Part shown: in pieces, positions 58,068-64,000 of the stretch | Position numbering within the stretch: position 1 is the stretch's first letter | Layout of the letters: the number at the start of each line of letters is the position of its first letter | Origin: Aegilops tauschii subsp. strangulata | Taxonomy: Eukaryota; Streptophyta; Magnoliopsida; Poales; Poaceae | Direction: 5' to 3' | Length of the DNA stretch: 64,000 bases | Assembly (NCBI RefSeq): GCF_002575655.3 | Contig: NC_053040.3 | Location: 355,196,267 to 355,260,266, forward strand | Translations under genes and position numbers: made by a program | Notes under the pieces: model-generated | The model's input: only the letters and a program-made list of their open reading frames with translations | What the model was told of the DNA's origin: nothing | Databases searched by the model: none

Positions 58068-59800
58068 TGTTTGGGATCGTAGCAGAAATTTAAAATTTTC
58101 TATGTATCACCAAGATCAATCTATGGAGTCATCTAGCAACGAGAGAGAGGGGAGTGCCTCTACATACCCTTGTAGATCGCGCGCGGAAGCGTTCAAGAGA
58201 ACGGGGTTGATGGAGTCGTACTCGTCGTGATCCAAATCACCGATGATCCTAGCGCCGAACGGACGGCACCTCCGCGTTCAACACACGTACGAAGCGGGGA
58301 CGTCTCCTCCTTCTTGATCCAGCAAGGGGGAGGAGAAGTTGATGGAGATCTAGCAGCACGACGGCATGGTGGTGGAAGTAGCGGGATCCCGGCAGGGCTT
58401 CGCCAAGCGCAAGCGGGGAGGAAGAGGTGTCACGGGAGGGAGGGAGGCGCCAGGGCTTGGGGTGCTGCTCCCACGCGCCTCCCCACTATATATAGGGGTG
58501 GAGGGGGCTGGTTTCTTGCCCTCCAAGTCCATTGGGGCGTTGGCAAAGGTGGGGGAAAGAAATCCCATCATTTCCTTTCCCCACCGATTATCATCCCCCT
58601 TTTTTAGGGATCTTGATCTTATCCCTTCGGGATATGATCTTATTCCTTCTAAGGTGGGATCTTGGTGCGCCTTGACCAGGGGTGTGGGGCCTTGCCCCCA
58701 CTACCCACGTTCATGTGGGTCCCCCCATGCAGGTGGGCCCCACTTCGGAACCTTCTAGAACCTTCCCGGTACAATACCGAAATATCCCGAACATTTTCCG
58801 GTGGCCAAAATAGGACTTCCCATATATAAATCTTTACCTCCGGACCATTCCGGAACTCCTCATGACGTCCGGGATCTCATTCCGGACTCCGAACAACTTT
58901 GGGTTAACCGCATACTAATATCTCTACAACTCTAGCGTCACCGAACCTTAAGTGTGTAGACCCTACGGGTTCGGGAGACATGCAGACATGACCGAGACGA
59001 CTCTCCGGTCAATAACCAACAGCGGGATCTGGATACCCATGTTGGCTCCCACATGTTCCACGATGATCTCATCGGATGAACCACGATGTCGAGGATTCAA
59101 TCAATCCCGTATACAATTCCCTTTGTCAATCGGTACGTTACTTGCCCGAGATTCGATCGTCGGTATCCCAATACCTTGTTCAATCTCGTTACCGGCAAGT
59201 CACTTTACTCGTACCGTAATGCATGATCCCATGACCAAACACTTGGTCACATTGAGCTCATTATGATGATGCATTACCGAGTGGGCCCAGAGATACCTCT
59301 CCGTCATACGGAGTGACAAATCCCAGTCTCGATTCGTGCCAACCCAACAGACACTTTCGGAGATACCTGTAGTGCACCTTTATAGCCACCCAGTTACGTT
59401 GTGACGTTTGGCACACCCAAAGCAATCCTATGGTATCTAGGAGTTGCACAAGCTCATGGTCTAAGGAAATGATACTTGACATTTGGAAAAGCTCTAGCAA
59501 ACGAACTACACGATCTTGTGCTATGCTTAGGATTGGGTCTTGTCCATCACATCATTCTCCTAATGATGTGATACCGTTATCAATGACATCCAATGTCCAT
59601 AGTCAGGAAACCATGACTATCTGTTGATCAACGAGCTAGTCAACTAGAGGCTCACTAGGGACATGTTGTGGTCTATGTATTCACACATGTATTACGATTT
59701 CCGGATAACACAATTATAGCATGAACAATAGACAATTATCATGAACAAGGAAATATAATAATAACCATTTTATTATTGCCTCTAGGGCATATTTCCAACA
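58068..59800 (-). repeat. Angela3 3' LTR
   Basis: This 1733-bp LTR has left edge tgtttgggatcgtag and right edge gcatatttccaaca. It contains a cccactatatataggggtg TATA region near 58485. Confidence 0.9.
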
Positions 59801-59815
59801 GTCTCCCACTTGCAC
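59801..59815 (-). other. Angela3 polypurine tract
   Basis: The plus strand reads gtctcccacttgcac next to the LTR, identical to Angela2 at 20945-20959. Confidence 0.85.
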
Positions 59816-59832
59816 TAGAGTCAATAATCTAG

Positions 59833-61116
59833 TTACATTGTGATGAATCGAACACCCATAGAGTTCTGGTGTTGATCATGTTTTGCTCTAGGGAGAGGTT
59901 TAGTCAATGGATCTGCTACATTCAGGTCCGTATGTACTTTACAAATATCTATGTCTCCATTTTGAACATTTTCACGAATGGAGTTGAAGCGACGCTTGAT
60001 ATGCCTGGTCTTCCTGTGAAACCTGGGCTCCTTGGCAAGGGCAATGGCTCCAGTGTTGTCACAGAAGAGAGTCATCGGGCCCGATGCATTGGGAATAACT
60101 CCTAGGTCGGTAATGAACTCCTTCACCCAGATTGCTTCTTGTGCTGCCTCTGAGGCCGCCATGTATTCCGCTTCACATGTAGATCCCGCCACAACGCTTT
60201 GCTTGCAACTGCACCAGCTTACTGCCCCACCATTCAAAATATACACGTATCCGGTTTGTGACTTAGAGTCATCCAGATCTGTGTTGAAGCTAGCATCGAC
60301 GTAACCCTTTACGACGAGCTCTTCGTCACCTCCATAAACGAGAAACATATCCTTAGTCCTCTTCAGGTACTTCAGGATATTCTTGACCGCTGTCCAGTGT
60401 TCCATGCCGGGATTACTTTGGTACCTTCCTACCAAACTTACGGCAAGGTTTACATCAGGTCTGGTACACAGCATGGCATACATAATAGACCCTATGGCCG
60501 AGGCATAGGGGACGACACTCATCTTTTCTCTATCTTCTGCCGTGGTCGGGCATTGAGCCGTGCTCAATTGCACACCTTGCAATACAGGCAAGAACCCCTT
60601 CTTGGACTGATCCATATTGAACTTCTTCAATATCTTGTCAAGGTACGTACTTTGTGAAAGACCAATGAGGCGTCTTGATCTATCTCTATAGATCTTGATG
60701 CCTAATATATAAGCAGCTTCTCCAAGGTCCTTCATTGAAAAACACTTGTTCAAGTAGGCCTTTATGCTTCCCAAGAATTATATATCATTTCCCATCAACA
60801 TTATGTCATCCACATATAATATTAGAAATGCTACAGAGCTCCCACTCACTTTCTTGTAAACACAGGCTTCTCCATAAGTCTGTGTAAACCCAAACGCTTT
60901 GAGCATCTCATCAAATCGAATGTTCCAACTCCGAGATGCTTGCACCAGCCCATAGATGGAGCGCTGGAGCTTGCATACCTTGTTAGTATTCTTAGGATCG
61001 ACAAAACCTTCCGGCTGCATCATATACAATTCTTCCTTAAGAAAGCCGTTAAGGAATGCCGTTTTGACGTCCATTTGCCATATCTCATAATCATAGTATG
61101 TGGCAATTGCTAACAT
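59833..61116 (-). pseudogene. Angela3 reverse transcriptase (main part) and RNase H
   Basis: The minus strand reads IWQMDVKTAFLNGFLKEELY, YVDDIMLMGND, then a TAA at 60775-60777 just after the catalytic loop, then SFSMKDLG-type RT text and RNase H (GYVDASFNTDLDDSKSQTGY, KQSVVAGSTCEAEY, ADPLTKPLPRAKH). It ends SMGVRFITM. All catalytic motifs are present apart from the stop. Another stop at 61171-61173 separates it from the RT start. Confidence 0.9.
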
Positions 61117-61173
61117 GATTCGGACGGACTTCAGCTTCGCTACGGGTGAGAAAGTCTCATCGTAGTCAACCCC

Positions 61174-62232
61174 TTAAACTTGTCGATAACCCTTAGCGAC
61201 AAGTCGAGCTTTATAGATGGTAACATTACCATCCGCGTCCGTCTTCTTCTTAAAGATCCATTTGTTTTCTATCGCTCGCCGATCATCGGGCAAGTCTGTC
61301 AAAGTCCACACTTTGTTTTCATACATGGATCCTATCTCGGATTGCATGGCTTCAAGCCATTTGTTGGAATCTGGGCCCGCCATTACTTCTTCATAGTTCG
61401 AAGGTTCACCGTTGTCTAACAACATGATTTCCAGGACAGGGTTGCCATACCACTCTGGTGTGGAACGTGTCCTCGTGGACCTACGAAGTTCAGTAGTAAC
61501 TTGATCCAAAGTACCTTGATCATCATCATTAGCTTCCTCTCTAGTCAGTGCAGGCACCACAGGAACATCTTCCTGAGCTGCGCTACTTTCCGGTTCAAGA
61601 GGTAGTACTTCATCAAGTTCCACTTTCCTCCCACTTACTTCTTTCGAGAGAAACTCTTTCTCCAGAAAGGACCCGTTCTTGGCAACAAAGATCTTGCCTT
61701 CGGATCCGAGGTAGAAGGTATACCCAATGGTTTCCTTAGGGTATCCTATGAAGACGCATTTTTCCGACTTGGGTTCGAGCTTTTCAGGTTGAAGTTTCTT
61801 GACATAAGCATCGCATCCCCAAACTTCTAGAAACGACAGCTTAGGTTTCTTCCCAAACCATAATTCATACGGTGTCGGCTCAATGGATTTCGACGGAGCC
61901 CTATTTAAAGTGAATGCGGCAGTCTCTAAAGCATAGCCCCAAAATGAGAGCGGTAGATCGGTAAGAGACATCATAGATCACACCATATCCAATAGAGTGC
62001 GATTACGACGTTCGGACACACCATTTCGCTGAGGTGTTCCAGGCGGCATGAGTTGTGAAACTATTCCACATTTCCTTAAGTGTGTGCCAAATTCATGACT
62101 CAAATATTCCCCTCCACGATCTGATCGTAAGAACTTTATTTTCCTATCACGTTGATTCTCAACCTCACTCTGAAATTCCTTGAACTTTTCAAAGGTCTCA
62201 GACTTGTGTTTCATTAGGGTAGACATACCCAT
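61174..62232 (-). pseudogene. Angela3 integrase C-terminal half and RT start
   Basis: The minus strand reads FLRSDRGGEYLSHEFGTHLR and NGVSERRNRTLLDMV (second catalytic Asp and the Glu of integrase), a TGA at 61975-61977, then MMSLTDLPLSFWGYALETAA, VWGCDAYVKKLQPEKLE, and the RT start VWTLTDLPDDRRAIENKWIF. It ends at the TAA at 61171-61173 (CAA to TAA). The frame differs from gag because of a one-base insertion near 62217. Confidence 0.88.
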
Positions 62233-63814
62233 ATCTACTCAAGTCATCAGTGAGAGTGAGAACATAATGATAGCCACCGTGAGCCTCAACACTCATTGGA
62301 CCGCACACATCAGTATGTATGATTTCCAATAAGTTGGTTGCTCGCTCCATTGTTCCGCAGAACGGAGTCTTGGTCATCTTACCCATGAGGCATGGTTCGC
62401 ACGTGTCAAATGATTCGTAATCAAGAGACTCCAAAAGTCCATCTGCATGGAGCTTCTTCATGCGTTTGACACCAATGTGACCAAGACGGCAGTGCCACAA
62501 GTATGTGGGACTATCATTATCAACCTTACATATTTTGGTATTCACACTATGAATATGTGTAACACTACGTTCGAGATTCATTAAGAATAAACCATTAACC
62601 AGCGGGGCATGACCATGAAACATATCTCTCATATAAATAGAACAACCATTATTCTCGGATTTAAATGAGTAGCCATCTCGAATTAAACGAGATCCTGATA
62701 CAATGTTCATGCTCAAAGCTGGCACTAAATAACAATTATTGAGGTTTAAAACTAATCCCGTAGGTAAATGTAGAGGTAGCGTGCCGACGACGATCACATC
62801 GACCTTGGAACCATTCCCGACGCGCATCGTCACCTCGTCCTTTGCCAGTCTCCGTTTATTCCGCAGCTCCTGCTTTGAGTTACAAATATGAGCAACCGCA
62901 CCGGTATCAAATACCCAGGAGCTACTACGAGTGCTGGTAAGGTACACATCAATAACATGTATATCACATATACCTTTGGTGTTGCCGGCCTTCCTGTCCG
63001 CCAAGTACTTGGGGCAGTTCCGCTTCCAGTGACCACTTCCCTTGCAATAAAAGCACTCAGTCTCAGGCTTGGGTCCATTCTTTGGCTTCTTCCCGGCAAC
63101 TGGCTTACCGGGCGCGGCAACTCCCTTGCCGCCCTTCTTGAAGTTCTTCTTACCCTTGCCTTTCTTGAACTTAGTGGTTTTATTCACCATCAACACTTGA
63201 TGTCCCTTTTTGATCTCCACCTCCGCTGATTTCAGCATTGAATATACCTCAGGAATGGTCTTTTCCATCCCCTGCATATTGAAGTTCATCACAAAGCTCT
63301 TGTAGCTCGGTGGAAGCGACTGAAGGATTCTGTCAATGACCGCGTCATCCGGGAGATTAACTCCCAGCTGAGTCAAGCGGTTGTGTAACCCAGACATTTT
63401 GAGTATGTGCTCACTGACAGAACTATTTTCCTCCATCTTACAACTGAAGAACTTGTCGGAGACTTCATATCTCTCGACCCGGGCATGAGCTTGGAAAACC
63501 ATTTTCAGCTCTTCGAACATCTCATATGCTCCGTGTTGCTCAAAACGCTTTTGGAGCCCCGGTTCTAAGCTGTAAAGCATGCCGCACTGAACGAGGGAGT
63601 AATCATCAGCACGCTGCTGCCAAGCGTTCATAACGTCTTGGTTCTCTGGGATGGGTGCGTCACCTAGCGGTGCTTCTAGGACATAATCTTTCCTGGCAGC
63701 TATGAGGATGGTCCTCAGGTTCCGGACCCTGTCCGTATAGTTGCTTCCATCATCTTTTAGCTTGGTTTTCTCTAGGAACGCGTTGAAGTTGAGGGCAACA
63801 TTAGCGTGGGCCAT
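62198..63814 (-). pseudogene. Angela3 gag, protease and integrase N-terminal half
   Basis: The frame has 538 codons, starting MAHANVALNFNAFLEKTKLK. Copia gag is followed by an intact zinc knuckle CFYCKGSGHWKRNC (unlike Angela2), protease FDTGAVAHICNS, the GAG-pre-integrase segment HCRLGHIGVKRMKKLHADG with TCEPCLMGKM, and the first integrase Asp in HTDVCGPM. A one-base insertion near 62217 shifts the frame in the YVYLMKHKS motif, so it ends PNETQV. Confidence 0.92.
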
Positions 63815-64000
63815 TTGATCTACAAGACATATTTTAAAGATTTTAGACTAAGTTCATGATAATTAAGTTCATCTAATCAAATTATTCAATGAACTCTCAC
63901 TCAGACAGACATCCCTCTAGTCATCTAAGTGAAACATGATCCGAGTCAACTAGGCTGTGTCCGATCATCACGTGAGACAGACTAGTCAACATCGGTGAAC
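63815..64000 (-). other. Angela3 leader, start
   Basis: This untranslated leader sequence is homologous to the corresponding parts of Angela1 (10290-10470) and Angela2 (24964-25130), for example the block tagacatccctct shared with Angela2 at 25062. It contains no gene. Confidence 0.7.

Larger units (their letters stand above)
58068..64000 (-). mobile_element. Angela3: Angela-type Copia element, 5' end outside the window
   Basis: On the minus strand it shows leader, gag-pol, polypurine tract and 3' LTR. Its LTR start matches Angela1 (tgttggaaatatgcc) more than Angela2 (tgaaggaaatatgcc). Gag-pol has one frameshift and three stops. The 5' LTR and primer site lie past 64000. Confidence 0.92.

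Overview
This window is intergenic DNA from a large grass genome, almost certainly a Triticeae species (wheat, Aegilops or barley type). No convincing single-copy host gene, tRNA, rRNA or CRISPR array is visible. At least 80 percent is LTR retrotransposon sequence in nested insertions. The assignment rests on three Copia elements whose LTRs carry the Angela/WIS/BARE1 signature (atgccctagaggcaataat next to the LTR end), on Gypsy LTRs starting tgatacgtctcc, and on a Tat-lineage Gypsy element. Family names are given from memory and were not checked against a repeat database.

Layout. (1) 1-29840 is the 3' part of one plus-strand Gypsy element ('Gypsy2': internal pieces 1-115, 17849-19207 and 27956-28346, 3' LTR 28347-29840). 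Two insertions split it. 'Gypsy1' (116 to about 17848, minus strand) is a decayed Tat-lineage element, itself split by a tandem Angela-type Copia array (6346-16024, plus strand). 'Angela2' (19208-27955, minus strand) is a complete element with target-site duplication tatga. (2) 29841-36875 is a mosaic with no recognised gene: a GC-rich stretch, an LTR-end-like fragment, a roughly 430-bp foldback element and a long AT-rich inverted-repeat region. (3) 36876-53855 begins with a Copia relic (223-bp LTR, tRNA-Met primer site, gag). A Gypsy solo LTR sits in its gag. Inside that solo LTR sits 'Gypsy3' (38414-52487), a young and nearly intact Tekay-type chromovirus with two 4162-bp LTRs and target-site duplication tatat. 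(4) 53856-57067 is the 5' part of a plus-strand Gypsy element ('Gypsy4') with an acidic, Asp/Asn-rich product. (5) 57068-58067 is a minus-strand LTR of the same family as the solo LTR, broken by 'Angela3' (58068 to beyond 64000, minus strand).

Working parts. Each element carries some or all of LTR promoter, primer-binding site, gag, protease, integrase, reverse transcriptase, RNase H and polypurine tract, but every polyprotein here has at least one stop or frameshift. Gypsy3 has only two stops in gag-pol. Angela2 has one frameshift and one stop, plus a lost zinc-knuckle cysteine. Angela3 has one frameshift and three stops in the part seen.

The two most interesting items are extra genes carried by Gypsy elements. 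One is an antisense reading frame in Gypsy1 (1350-2078) with its own TATA box and a good start context; it predicts an AT-hook followed by a plant B3-like DNA-binding domain and has two stops. The other is a frame upstream of gag in Gypsy3 (42743-43546), about 267 codons with one stop, whose first half has the spacing of a double-stranded-RNA-binding domain. Both domain calls come from pattern reading and need profile searches.
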